DNA of 64,000 bases from assembly GCA_965226475.1 (NCBI GenBank), contig CBDDDJ010000004.1, forward strand, positions 248,001 through 312,000, in the 5' to 3' direction. The stretch comes from JASLMY01 sp965226475. GTDB taxonomy: Bacteria > Pseudomonadota > Alphaproteobacteria > GCA-2731375. The translations under genes and the position numbers were made by a program. Below, piece by piece: positions 36,024 through 44,659 of the stretch. Numbering within the stretch: the first letter of the stretch is position 1; every line of letters starts with the position of its first letter. Below the pieces are notes generated by a model. The model saw only the letters and a program-made list of their open reading frames with translations. It was not told the origin of the DNA and did not search any database.

Positions 36024-36144
36024 CGGCATCCCCGCGCGCCATGGTGTCCCTGGCGACCCAGCGAAGCATTCTCCGGTCAAGGCGCCCGATAATCGCGACC
36101 GCCGCGCAATCGGGGCCGAGACGTCTGCTTGGAGCGGGAAGACG

Positions 36145-36525
36145 ATGGAAGCTTGCCGCAGAACCTGGCTGGTATGGCTTGCCGCGAGTTCGCTCATGCC
36201 CTTCGCGCTCATTCGCGTGGGCGTCGCTCAGGAGACCTCGAAACGGGTAATAGAAGCGCGGATCGAAAATCGCGAGGTGGTCGCGCCAGGGAAGGCCATC
36301 CGGATTACCGAAGGAGATGTCGTGCAGCTGGTTTGGACGAGCGACGAGGCGATAGAGCTGCACCTTCATGGCTACGACCTGGAGATCCACGTCCGACCGA
36401 ACGAGCCGGCCACGATGATCATCGAAGCCCATGCCACCGGCCGTTTCCCCGTCACCAGTCACGGCTGGGGCGACGGTGGCCATGGCCAAGATGCATTGAC
36501 CTACCTTGAAGTCCACCCCCGATAA
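36145..36525 (+). CDS. Periplasmic cupredoxin-like protein, His-rich
   Basis: 126 residues with a signal peptide (MEACRRTWLVWLAASSLMPF, then ALIRVGVAQ). The mature part has the beta-strand pattern of small cupredoxins: VVAPGKAIRITEGDVVQLVW, IELHLHGYDLEIHVRP, and a C-terminal stretch with many His/Gly residues (VTSHGWGDGGHGQDALTY). The normal Cys of a type 1 copper site is absent, so any metal site would be histidine-based. It overlaps the next gene by 20 nt. The overlap and orientation indicate a functional pair. Confidence 0.65.
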   Translation: MEACRRTWLVWLAASSLMPFALIRVGVAQETSKRVIEARIENREVVAPGKAIRITEGDVVQLVWTSDEAIELHLHGYDLEIHVRPNEPATMIIEAHATGRFPVTSHGWGDGGHGQDALTYLEVHPR

Positions 36526-38332
36526 AACATACGCGAGGCGCTTCGGTCGACTGGCGCAGGCCCTGTCCTGCGCCGCGTTGGCGATGCTTCCTTGGGCGTC
36601 GTCGGCCCGGGCCCACGCATTCGGCCAACGCTATGATCTACCTCTGCCACTGGACCTCTATCTGGCCGGCGCGGGGGGCGCGGTCGCGCTTTCCTTCGTG
36701 ATCATGGCGCTCGTTTTCCGCGTCCCGCCCACGGACGGCGGGCGAGGCGGGATCGATCTGCTCCCCTTCCGGCCCGCGCATATCCTCTTGCACCCAGCGG
36801 TGATCGGCGTCCTACAGGCCATCTCGGTCGGGCTCTTCCTTCTGGTCCTGGCCGCCGGGTTCTTCGGCACGCAAGATCCGCTCGAGAATTTCGCACCCAC
36901 CTTCGTCTGGATCATCTGGTGGGTGGGATTGGCTTATGTGGCCGCCCTCGTCGGCAACCTCTGGCCCACCATCAATCCCTGGTCGATCCTTTTTACCGGC
37001 CTCGAGAAAGTGGTTCACCGGCTCGGAGCGCGCGGCCGGTTGGGCCTGGCGCTCGCCTATCCGTCGTGGTTGGGCGTCTGGCCGGCGATCGTGTTGTTCG
37101 GTTTCTTCGCCTGGTTCGAGCTGATCGTCGAATCGGCGAAGACACCAGGTACCCTGGCGACGGCCATCATGGTCTATTCGGGCATCACCTGGTTGGGCAT
37201 GGCCGCGTTCGGCCGAGACGTCTGGTTGGCTGGCGGCGAAGCCTTCTCGCTCGCTTTCGACGTGTTGGGACGCTTCGCGCCGATCGGCCGGCCAGAGCGG
37301 GAGCCACATGATGGCGGGCCCGTCTCATGGTACCTCAGACCCTATGCCGGCGGTCTGATCACGGAACGCCCCTGTCGCCTGTCCATGACGGTGTTCGTAC
37401 TATTGCTGCTCTCGACGGTGACCTTCGACGGGTTCAAGGAAACGCCGCTTCATGCGGGTCTTCTGGAATGGATCGCCTCGGAGCCCTTGTTCCGTCCACT
37501 GCTTCTCGGGCTCCATGAGCTCGGATTCGATCTTGTTGTCGTGCTCGACAGCGTCGTGCTCGTCTTCTCTCCGTTCCTGTTCCTCCTCGTCTACCTGGGC
37601 TTCTCCTGGCTTGCCAGGGAGGTTCCCGACAGTGAGCTGCCGGTCATGGAGATCGCCGGACGCTTCGTGTTGTCTCTGGTGCCGATCGCCATCGCCTACC
37701 ATCTGGCACACTATCTCTCCTATCTGCTGCTGGCCGGACAGCTCATCATCCCGCTGGCCTCCGATCCCTTCGGGATCGGCTGGGACATTTTTGGAACGAC
37801 GAACTACAGCATCGATATCGGCATCATCGGCGCCAAGTTCGTTTGGTACACTGCGGTGATCGCGATTGTCGTCGGCCACGTCTTTGCCGTCGGCGTGGCG
37901 CATTTCGTCGCGTTGAGGATCTTCGAGTCGGCCGGAGCCGCGCTCAAGAGCCAGTATCCCTTCCTGGTCTTGATGGTCGCCTACACGATGTTGAGCTTGT
38001 GGATTCTCTCTCAGCCGATCGTCGGGGGGCCTAGTCTGGGATCTCTGCGGACGCCTTCGGGCACCGTGTCGCTGGCTCCCTTTCAGTTTCGGGAACTGTG
38101 CTTGCGATTGGCGCCAGGGGACGAGATCCGGTACGACTTCCTGTCCGGCCAACCGATCGAATTCAACATCCATTACCACGATGGTCTGAGGATTCGATTC
38201 CCAGTCGAGCTGAACGGAACCAGCGCTCGGGGAAAAAAATTCGTCGCGGAACTGGATCAGACTTATTGTCTGATGTGGTTCAATCGAACCCTGAGGGAAA
38301 CTTCGCTGAAATATCGAATTCTCGGTCCCTGA
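36506..38332 (+). CDS. Polytopic membrane protein (FedA/fenitrothion hydrolase-like annotation group) with periplasmic C-terminal domain
   Basis: 608 residues from a TTG start. A signal-like N-terminus is followed by AHAFGQRYDLPLPLDLYLAG and about ten transmembrane helices. Proteins with this opening are often annotated as fenitrothion hydrolase, but that activity is not a safe guide to function. The last 100 residues form a non-membrane tail, with EFNIHYHDGLRIRFPVELNG and DQTYCLMWFNRTLRETSLKY; HYH, Cys and Met are candidate metal ligands. It overlaps the cupredoxin-like gene and lies near oxidase genes. I would call it a possible copper- or respiration-related membrane protein. Confidence 0.6.
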   Translation: MKSTPDKTYARRFGRLAQALSCAALAMLPWASSARAHAFGQRYDLPLPLDLYLAGAGGAVALSFVIMALVFRVPPTDGGRGGIDLLPFRPAHILLHPAVIGVLQAISVGLFLLVLAAGFFGTQDPLENFAPTFVWIIWWVGLAYVAALVGNLWPTINPWSILFTGLEKVVHRLGARGRLGLALAYPSWLGVWPAIVLFGFFAWFELIVESAKTPGTLATAIMVYSGITWLGMAAFGRDVWLAGGEAFSLAFDVLGRFAPIGRPEREPHDGGPVSWYLRPYAGGLITERPCRLSMTVFVLLLLSTVTFDGFKETPLHAGLLEWIASEPLFRPLLLGLHELGFDLVVVLDSVVLVFSPFLFLLVYLGFSWLAREVPDSELPVMEIAGRFVLSLVPIAIAYHLAHYLSYLLLAGQLIIPLASDPFGIGWDIFGTTNYSIDIGIIGAKFVWYTAVIAIVVGHVFAVGVAHFVALRIFESAGAALKSQYPFLVLMVAYTMLSLWILSQPIVGGPSLGSLRTPSGTVSLAPFQFRELCLRLAPGDEIRYDFLSGQPIEFNIHYHDGLRIRFPVELNGTSARGKKFVAELDQTYCLMWFNRTLRETSLKYRILGP

Positions 38333-38460
38333 GGTCCAGGGCGCCCGACTCGGCGTGACAACGCCCGATTGGAACAAGGCGAACGGGCGGCCGGCCCTTG
38401 CACCAGCCGGCGTCGTGAAAGATTCCCTGGTGTCCGCCGTCGAATTGCACGAAGGGGATG

Positions 38461-38697
38461 CTAAGCCAGGAAAGATGCCATGAGAATCAACAATATCGCG
38501 ATGATGAACGTAGCCCGGAACAGCAGGCGGCAAAAGCCGACCCAGGTGTTCTGCTTGGCCCGAAGGTCCGGGTCGCCGCGCGCCTCGTCGGCCACCTCGA
38601 TCCAGCCCCCCGTCACCAGGAACAACAGACGGAAAATGCCGGCCCAGATGTCCTGCTTGGCCCGAAGGTCCGGTTTGTCGTCTGCCTCGCCGACCAT
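38461..38697 (-). CDS. aa3-type cytochrome c oxidase subunit IV with duplicated N-terminal unit
   Basis: 78 residues. The C-terminal half (DPDLRAKQNTWVGFCRLLFR, then a single helix IIAILLILMASFLA) matches the short bacterial aa3 CoxIV family, whose members are normally 40-50 residues. The N-terminal half (DKPDLRAKQDIWAGIFRLLF, LVT) repeats the soluble part and the beginning of the helix. At DNA level this is a 102-bp in-frame tandem duplication: CTGCTTGGCCCGAAGGTCCG recurs at 38551 and 38653. It converges on the 608-aa membrane protein gene and may belong with the cox operon 5 kb away. Confidence 0.75.
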   Translation of the reverse strand: MVGEADDKPDLRAKQDIWAGIFRLLFLVTGGWIEVADEARGDPDLRAKQNTWVGFCRLLFRATFIIAILLILMASFLA

Positions 38698-39227
38698 CTC
38701 GATCGAACCTCGCGAATCGCTTCTTCGCGCAAAATATAGCAAGGACGTCCGCCGGATCAATGCCTTAACTCGGGGCGGGTTGCGTCGAATTGACGCCCCG
38801 AATTCGCGTTTCGGAAGGTCCCGGACAGCTTCACGGGGCGATCCGGCGGTCGATTTTCGGGAGCGCCGTCTCAGGCTCCACCCCTGGCTTTTGCCGGGAG
38901 GGGACATGCCGATACGGAAGCAGACGAGACGACCGAGCGTGAAGGATAGGCGGGCGATCCCGTGCCTCGCCTACGCGCAAGGCCTATCTGCGCGCGAGGT
39001 GGCGGACAGGCCGAGGACCGGCGGGTCGACGGTATCGACCTAATTTGTTCCGCGCCCTCGAGGCGGGCCCCGCCGTCTGGCCGCCGCCAGCGGGCCATCC
39101 GACACCGTCCTCCGGGATCGACGGCGCGACACTATCCCCATGGCTGGAGTCCGCCATCTCGCGGCTTCGTTCGATCCGACTTCAATGAGATCGCGCGCAA
39201 GCGGCGAGGTAACCGTTGGTGATCCGG
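38698..39227. other. Gene-poor stretch between CoxIV and IS1380
   Basis: 530 bp; only a 45-codon frame (38906-39043, MPIRKQTRRPSVKDRRAIPC, LSAREVADRPRTGG) has a faint helix-turn-helix look, perhaps a transposase relic. The rest, rich in CGG/CCG, shows nothing recognisable. Confidence 0.35.
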
Positions 39228-40877
39228 CTAGCCCGGATCTCTCACCCCAGGGACTTTCGTCGGGCAACACGTTCGGCGTTTGGCTTGGTGCGGCGGTTTT
39301 TGTTTTTCGGACATGGTAGTCGGTCCGGCGGCTTTGCCGGTTGGGTAAGTTCTGAATGTTCCTCTGTTGCCGCGGTTCGGGTGTTTGATCGGCGGCTTTA
39401 CCTGGCCGCCATGGATAATCGTTCGTGGGCGATGGCGAACTCGGCTTGCCAGGGTTGCGCGGAGGCCATGGCGATCTTGATCCGACGAACCGAGATCGTC
39501 ACCCTGGCGCCGAGCTTCAAGAGCTTGAGGCGGATCGAGCCGGCGGTGGCGTTGGCGAGGGCCGTGTCGGCGAGTGCGATGCGGCGCAGGCTGTCGACCA
39601 GCACATAGGCGAGCGAGGCGAACCAGAGCCGGAGCTGGTTGGCGCGCATCGTCGCCGCCGAGGTGCGGTCGGCGAAGAGATCGAGCTGGCACTCTTTGAT
39701 CCGGTTCTCCATTTCGCCGCGGGCGCAATAGAGCTCCTCATAGAGCGTTCTGGCGTCGACCTCGGCCGAGGCGAGCGAGGTGACGACGAAGCGTGGATTG
39801 GCGCCCTTCGAGAGATGCTCGGCCTTGCCCACCACCCGGCGCGGCAGGCTCCAGCTGTCCAGCGTTGAATAAATGAAGTCGGCGAAGCGCCGCGCCGCCT
39901 GGCCCGTCTCGTCGTGCTCCGACCGGGCCGCCGCCGCCTCGCCCTCGATCCGCTGCTTCAGCCGGCTGTTCTTGGCCAGGCCAAAGAGATAGTCGACCCC
40001 GTTCGCCTCGCACCAGGCCATGATCTCGTCGCGCGCGAAGCCTGAGTCGGCACGCAACAGGATCTCGACCCGGGGCCAGCGCGCCCGGATCCGTTCGACG
40101 ATCCGTTCCACCTCCTCGCGCGCCCCGGCGGCGCCATCGATATTGGCCGGCCGAAGCTTCGCCGCCAACAGGTGGCGTCCGCGGGTGATGTAGAGCGGCA
40201 GATAGCAGTAGCACTTGTAGTAGCCGTGGAAGAACCGGCCTTCCTGGTTGCCATGCACCGGATCGTCGGTGGCGTCGAGATCCAGGATGATCCGCTTCGG
40301 CGCGCCCGCGTGGGCATCGAGATAGAGATCGACGAACAGGCTCTCGATGGCCGCCTCGTCATGGCCGATCTTGTGATAGCGGCCCGGCGCGCCCGACGGC
40401 GCGTGCTCCAGCCGATTGAGCGTGCTCTTGCCGGCCAGCGCCGCGCAATCCTCCCGCTTCCCCTCCAGCCGATCCGACAGCAGCGCCAGGACGGGATCGT
40501 GGCGCAGCTGGTCGTGATCGTCGACATCCTCGTAGCCGAGCGCGATCCCGCGGATCCGCTGCCCGAGCAACGTCCGAAGCCCATGCACCACCAGTTGCGG
40601 CGTCCGATGATCGACGAAGCATCCCGCCACACGATCGAACAAACCGATCGCGGAAGCGCAATGGCGAAGCAACAAGGCACCGGCATCGCTACTGATCGCC
40701 CCGCCATCGAAGGCCGCCACCACGCGACGGCCATCGAAGGCTTCAAATTCGAACGGATTGGAGATACACTCTGTCGGCATCGGACCTCATCCCAGAATCT
40801 GTTAAGCCTTTGTCACAAAAGAACTTTACAGCATTCTTGAGGCCGATGCACCCCCTAGGGTGAGAGATCCGGGCTAG
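39228..40877 (-). mobile_element. IS1380-family insertion sequence
   Basis: 1650 bp. Perfect inverted ends CTAGCCCGGATCTCTCACCC at both sides. The flanking bases (CCGG on the left, GATA on the right) do not match, so no target duplication is visible. One intact transposase gene. Confidence 0.9.
39398..40780 (-). CDS. IS1380-family transposase
   Basis: 460 residues. Shows AFDGGAISSDAGALLLRHC near the N-terminus (first acidic residue in the family), then DLDATDDPVHGNQEGRFFHG, a second Asp in LLRADSGFARDEIMAWCE and the late ARGEMENRIKECQLDLFADR with the last acidic residue. Full length for this family and uninterrupted. Confidence 0.95.
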   Translation of the reverse strand: MPTECISNPFEFEAFDGRRVVAAFDGGAISSDAGALLLRHCASAIGLFDRVAGCFVDHRTPQLVVHGLRTLLGQRIRGIALGYEDVDDHDQLRHDPVLALLSDRLEGKREDCAALAGKSTLNRLEHAPSGAPGRYHKIGHDEAAIESLFVDLYLDAHAGAPKRIILDLDATDDPVHGNQEGRFFHGYYKCYCYLPLYITRGRHLLAAKLRPANIDGAAGAREEVERIVERIRARWPRVEILLRADSGFARDEIMAWCEANGVDYLFGLAKNSRLKQRIEGEAAAARSEHDETGQAARRFADFIYSTLDSWSLPRRVVGKAEHLSKGANPRFVVTSLASAEVDARTLYEELYCARGEMENRIKECQLDLFADRTSAATMRANQLRLWFASLAYVLVDSLRRIALADTALANATAGSIRLKLLKLGARVTISVRRIKIAMASAQPWQAEFAIAHERLSMAAR

Positions 40878-40946
40878 GATAAAGAGGAAAGATAATACAA
40901 GCCTAATTGCAAAACTGGGTTCGGGACAGATCGGTCATTAATCAAG

Positions 40947-41950
40947 GCTCAATTAGTGAAACGTATGCATTTGTGATAGAATGCCCGGAATGTCAGGAGG
41001 TTGGGTCATGGACGGCAAGGGTTTCCAGGTGTGGCTTTCGGCGGCGCGCGGGCTGACGCGCGTGCAGCGGCACGAGGCGCTCGCGGTGCTGTCGGGCCGG
41101 AGCGAAGGCGAGGCATCGAAGGCCGCGATCGAGCTTGGTGTGGACGAGGCCCGGCGCTGTCCGCACTGCGCGAGCGAAGGGGCGGTTTCGCGCGGTATGG
41201 CGCGGGGTCTGCGGCGCTACCAGTGCAAGGGCTGCGGCAGGACCTTCAACGCGCTGACCGGTACGCCGCTGTCGGGCCTGCACCACAAGGAACGCTGGCT
41301 GTCGTTCGGGGCGTCGCTGGCGGAGGGGGAGACGGTGAAGGCCTCGGCGGCGCGCTGCGACGTGGCGGTGAGCACGGCGTTCCGCTGGCGTCACCGGTTT
41401 CTGGCGGCGGCGCGGAGCGATTCGGAGGTGCTCAAGGGGATCGTGGAAGCGGACGAGACCTACGTCCTGGAGAGCCGGAAGGGCGCGCGCGGGCTGGGAC
41501 GCAAGGCACGGCGGCGGGGCGGCAAGGCGAAGAAGCGCGGCCTCTCGCGCGAGCTAGGTGCCGGTTCTCATGGCGGCGGACCGGAGCGGGACGACGGTGA
41601 GCGCGGTGCTGCCCAGGGTCGACGCGGCGGCGCTCACGGCTGCTCTCGACCCGGTGGTCGCGAAGGACGCCCTGCTGGTCTCCGACGGTGGCGCGAGCTA
41701 TCCACCTTGCGCCGCCGCGCTCGGGGTGAGCCACGAAGCACTCAACCGCTCGATGGGGGAACGGGTTCGGGGCGATCTGCATGTGCAGACGGTGAACAGC
41801 CGCCACAGCCGGTTGAAGGACTTGCTGCGTCCCCGCCGCGGCATCGCCACCCGCTATCTGGACAACTACCTGAGCTGGTTCCACCTCGTGGGCCTCGCCC
41901 CCGGCGCCAATGACCGATCAAGGTGACGCATACATTTCACGAATTGAGCC
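40947..41950 (+). mobile_element. IS1595-family insertion sequence, copy 3 (decayed)
   Basis: 1004 bp, opposite in orientation to copies 1 and 2, flanked by a perfect 8-bp duplication TTAATCAA (40939-40946 and 41951-41958). Its left end carries one change (CAATTAGTGAA). It lacks about 22 bp near the transposase stop and has one inserted base mid-gene. It inserted just beyond the DUF2189 gene 3' end. Confidence 0.92.
41008..41926 (+). pseudogene. IS1595-family transposase, frameshifted
   Basis: Identical in layout to the intact copy at 9615-10553 up to RGLSRE, where an extra T (GAGCTAGGT instead of GAGCAGGT, near 41553) shifts the frame; the C-terminal half resumes as VLMAADRSGTTVSAV in another frame. 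The last residues are also lost by a short deletion. Inactive. Confidence 0.92.
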
Positions 41951-41958
41951 TTAATCAA

Positions 41959-42750
41959 TCAACACTCTTCGGAAGGCCAGTGCACAACCTTGCGATACAA
42001 ATGCCAGGTAGAATGTCCGAGTACCGGCAGCACGATTGCGAGGGCGACGAAAAGGGGTAGGGAGCCGATCAGCAGAGTACCGGCGATGATGATGCCCCAC
42101 ATCGCCATCGGCAGGGGGTTCGTGACAACCGCGCGTATTGATGTTTGAATCGCCATCGCGGCGCCGACGTCCCGGTCCAGAAGAAGTGGAAATGACACCA
42201 CGCTCAGGGTGAACACGACGACGGCAAAGAGGAAGCCAACGCCGCAGCCCACGATAATGAGTGCCCAGCCGGAGGGAGTGGTCAAGACTTGGCGCGCGAA
42301 CTCCGCGATCGACTCGGGCACCGCGCCGCCGAAGGTAAGCTCGTAGATGACCTGCGCCGCGACCAACCAAGCGAAATAGATTGCCATCAGCATGAAGGTG
42401 AGCGCCGCGATGCCGCGGATGGACGCGGGTCGAAAGACGTCGAAGACATGCAGCCAAGAGACATCGAGACCCAGCTCGCCGCGTCGGCTCAGCTCGTACG
42501 TGCCGATCGCGACCAACGGGCCGATCAAGGTGTATCCGGCAAGAATTGGGAATACCAGCGGCAATACGTCGTAGCCGGCTGCAATTCTGAGGGAAACGAG
42601 CATGACGACGGGATATATCACACAAAGGTACAACAAGTGGGTTGGCGTGGCTTTAAAGTCGGCAAGACCTTTAGCCAAAGCGTCTCTAAGGTCCGCCGTG
42701 CCGATCATTTGGATGGTTGGTAGAGCCGTGGTCGCATGATCGATCGCCAT
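41959..42750 (-). CDS. DUF2189-type membrane protein
   Basis: 263 residues with about six hydrophobic helices (LLYLCVIYPVVMLVSLRIAA, VFPILAGYTLIGPLVAIGTY, LIIVGCGVGFLFAVVVFTLS, IIIAGTLLIGSLPLFVALAI). The ELSRRGELGLDVSW and late LPVLGHSTWHLYRKVV segments fit the DUF2189 family. Function unknown; in several Proteobacteria such genes lie near cytochrome oxidase genes, as here. The stop is only a few bases from the IS1595 copy 3 duplication. Confidence 0.75.
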   Translation of the reverse strand: MAIDHATTALPTIQMIGTADLRDALAKGLADFKATPTHLLYLCVIYPVVMLVSLRIAAGYDVLPLVFPILAGYTLIGPLVAIGTYELSRRGELGLDVSWLHVFDVFRPASIRGIAALTFMLMAIYFAWLVAAQVIYELTFGGAVPESIAEFARQVLTTPSGWALIIVGCGVGFLFAVVVFTLSVVSFPLLLDRDVGAAMAIQTSIRAVVTNPLPMAMWGIIIAGTLLIGSLPLFVALAIVLPVLGHSTWHLYRKVVHWPSEEC

Positions 42751-43740
42751 GGTCGCACCTCCCGAGTTGGCTTCACATGGCCGAACGATTTGGCGGCCTG
42801 GTCGAGGTGTATTCCCGTGGCCGATCGAGCCGCCTGTATCCTTGCCGAGGACCGCTGGGCCCCGAGGATGATCGCCTCGGCCTGCCTCGGCCTCGTCCGG
42901 CCCGGCGCCGAACGCCCGATGCTGAACTCATGGAGCGTGGCGACCGCGAGAATCACGATCTCTGCCGCCCGCGCGCCGCCAACCACCCCGTCGAGCAGCC
43001 GCCGGGTGTTCGGCGACGGCGCGTGGGCAACCATCGACAGCCAGACAAATATCGAGACCAAGTCAATTAAAGTATCGTGCCGAAACTAATGGCTTGTCAA
43101 CATAGTCTGGCGTGGCTATACATATCCAAGGGTCCCATGGGAGCTGCACGTGGGGCCCATGGGTGATGTACGTGGGGGCCCCATGGGAGTTGCGTGGTGG
43201 ACGGTCGCGTGATCGCGGCGCTGGATATGCACCCCGGGTGCGTCGCTTCCGCCGAGGGTCTCGTGGAGAGGCCGATGACGACTCGTCGTTCGGTGCTTGG
43301 GTACCTTGAACCGGCCAACCGGATTTCTCAGACGCCGACATATTCCGCCGCGCCCTCGTCCAAGTGGCGCTGGAGAGGGAAGGCCATCATTTCGGCACAT
43401 GTTCGGGTGGAGCCGCTGGAGGCCAAGTTGGAAGAGTCCGGCCGCTCGGGGCAATGGAGGACGCGGCGATATGGGCCGCTACCTCTCTCGGCCCGGGCCG
43501 GGCCCACGGCGTCGGGCGGGCTCGCGCGGCATGGGGATTCGATGATCCTTCCGCGACGCCATGCGGTCCCGGGACGCGGCCACGGCCCAGCACCCGGGAG
43601 AACAAACCGCTCTCGCCACATCGCGTCCGCCGTTGGGCTCGGGACCATGACGGCGAGATCGTCACCGAGTGCTTCCAACGTAGGGTGGGAAACGGACGGC
43701 GTGCCGGTCGAGCCGGTTGCGATACAAGGATAGGTGAGCG
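42751..43740. other. 990-bp region upstream of the cox operon
   Basis: No gene can be supported on either strand. Long open frames exist (for instance 43194-43733) but are Arg/Pro/Ser-rich, mutually overlapping and without domain signs. The region should include the promoter of coxB, which has a good ribosome site (GGATAGGTGAGCG). It contains a short tandem repeat at 43134-43197 and may include decayed mobile DNA. Confidence 0.45.
43134..43197. repeat. Three tandem copies of a 22-24 bp unit beginning CCCATGGG
   Basis: The palindrome CCCATGGG occurs at 43134, 43156 and 43180, each followed by a similar stretch: AGCTGCACGTGGGG, TGATGTACGTGGGGGC, AGTTGCGTGG. It is an array of symmetric sites 540 bp upstream of the cox operon; it might be an operator or just a microsatellite-like expansion. 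Confidence 0.6.
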
Positions 43741-44622
43741 ATGTTTGTTGCAATTGTGTTGGTACTGGTGGTCGTCGGGTCCGTCGTATTTCATTTTTTG
43801 AGCCCATGGTGGTGGACGCCCATCGCCTCGAACTGGGGCTACATCGACGACACGATCATTATCACGTTCTGGGTCACTGGATTTGTTTTCGTCGTCGTCC
43901 TTTTGTTTATGGCTTATTGCGTGTTTCGTTACAATCACAAGCGGGGAAAGCGAGCGGAATACGAGCCGGAGAACAAGAAGATGGAGCTGTGGCTCACCAT
44001 CGGGACCGCGGTGGGTGTCGCGGTGATGCTGACACCCGGCTTGTTCGTGTGGGACGATTTTATCACCGTGCCGGAAGGCGCGGCGGAATTCGAGGTGGTG
44101 GCCAAGCAGTGGGAGTGGACCTACCGCTTCCCCGGGAAAGATGGCGTGTTGGGCACTTCGGATGCTCGCAACATCAGCGATGACAACCCGTTTGGGATAA
44201 ATCCGAACGATGCCAACGGGAAAGACGATGTCCTGATCGACGACAGCGAGTTACACCTGCCGCTCGATAAGCCGGTCAAGGTGTTGCTCCGTTCCATAGA
44301 CGTGTTGCACGACTTCTACGTACCGGAGTTCCGGTCCAAAATGGATATGGTGCCAGGCGTGGTCACCTACTTTTGGTTCATCCCCACCAGGACCGGGACG
44401 TTCGATATCCTTTGCTTCGAATTGTGTGGCACCGGCCACTATTTGATGCGTGGTTCGGTCGTGGTGGAGAAGGAAGGTGCCTTTCAGGCGTGGTTGCAAG
44501 AGCAGCCGACGTTCGCGCAATCGCTGGCTCGAGCCGGGAACGGTACGGCGGATGTCTTGGCCATGAGTGAGAGGACGTCGGAATCCGGGGAGCGTGGATC
44601 CGAACCATCGGCGTCGAATTGA
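43741..44622 (+). CDS. coxB: Cytochrome c oxidase subunit II (coxM type)
   Basis: 293 residues. Two N-terminal transmembrane helices (FVAIVLVLVVVGSVVFHFL, and the IIITFWVTGFVFVVVLLFMA segment) are followed by the periplasmic CuA domain: VAKQWEWTYRFPG, the His of SIDVLHDFYVPEF and the CuA loop CFELCGTGHYLMRG (Cys, Cys, His, Met all present). An Asp/Asn-rich insert of about 35 residues (DARNISDDNPFGINPNDANG) lies between strands. It accepts electrons from cytochrome c; no fused cytochrome c domain. First gene of a five-gene operon. Confidence 0.93.
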   Translation: MFVAIVLVLVVVGSVVFHFLSPWWWTPIASNWGYIDDTIIITFWVTGFVFVVVLLFMAYCVFRYNHKRGKRAEYEPENKKMELWLTIGTAVGVAVMLTPGLFVWDDFITVPEGAAEFEVVAKQWEWTYRFPGKDGVLGTSDARNISDDNPFGINPNDANGKDDVLIDDSELHLPLDKPVKVLLRSIDVLHDFYVPEFRSKMDMVPGVVTYFWFIPTRTGTFDILCFELCGTGHYLMRGSVVVEKEGAFQAWLQEQPTFAQSLARAGNGTADVLAMSERTSESGERGSEPSASN

Positions 44623-44659
44623 TGGCGCCCAACAAATCGGAAGCGGAGAGAGTGATCTG

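Noticed and set aside
39228..40877. Target duplication for IS1380
   Set aside because: The bases just outside the perfect inverted ends differ (CCGG and GATA), so none was claimed.
43194..43733. 180-codon plus-strand frame before coxB
   Set aside because: Low-complexity Arg/Pro/Ser composition, overlapped by equally long frames in other phases, no domain or ribosome site.
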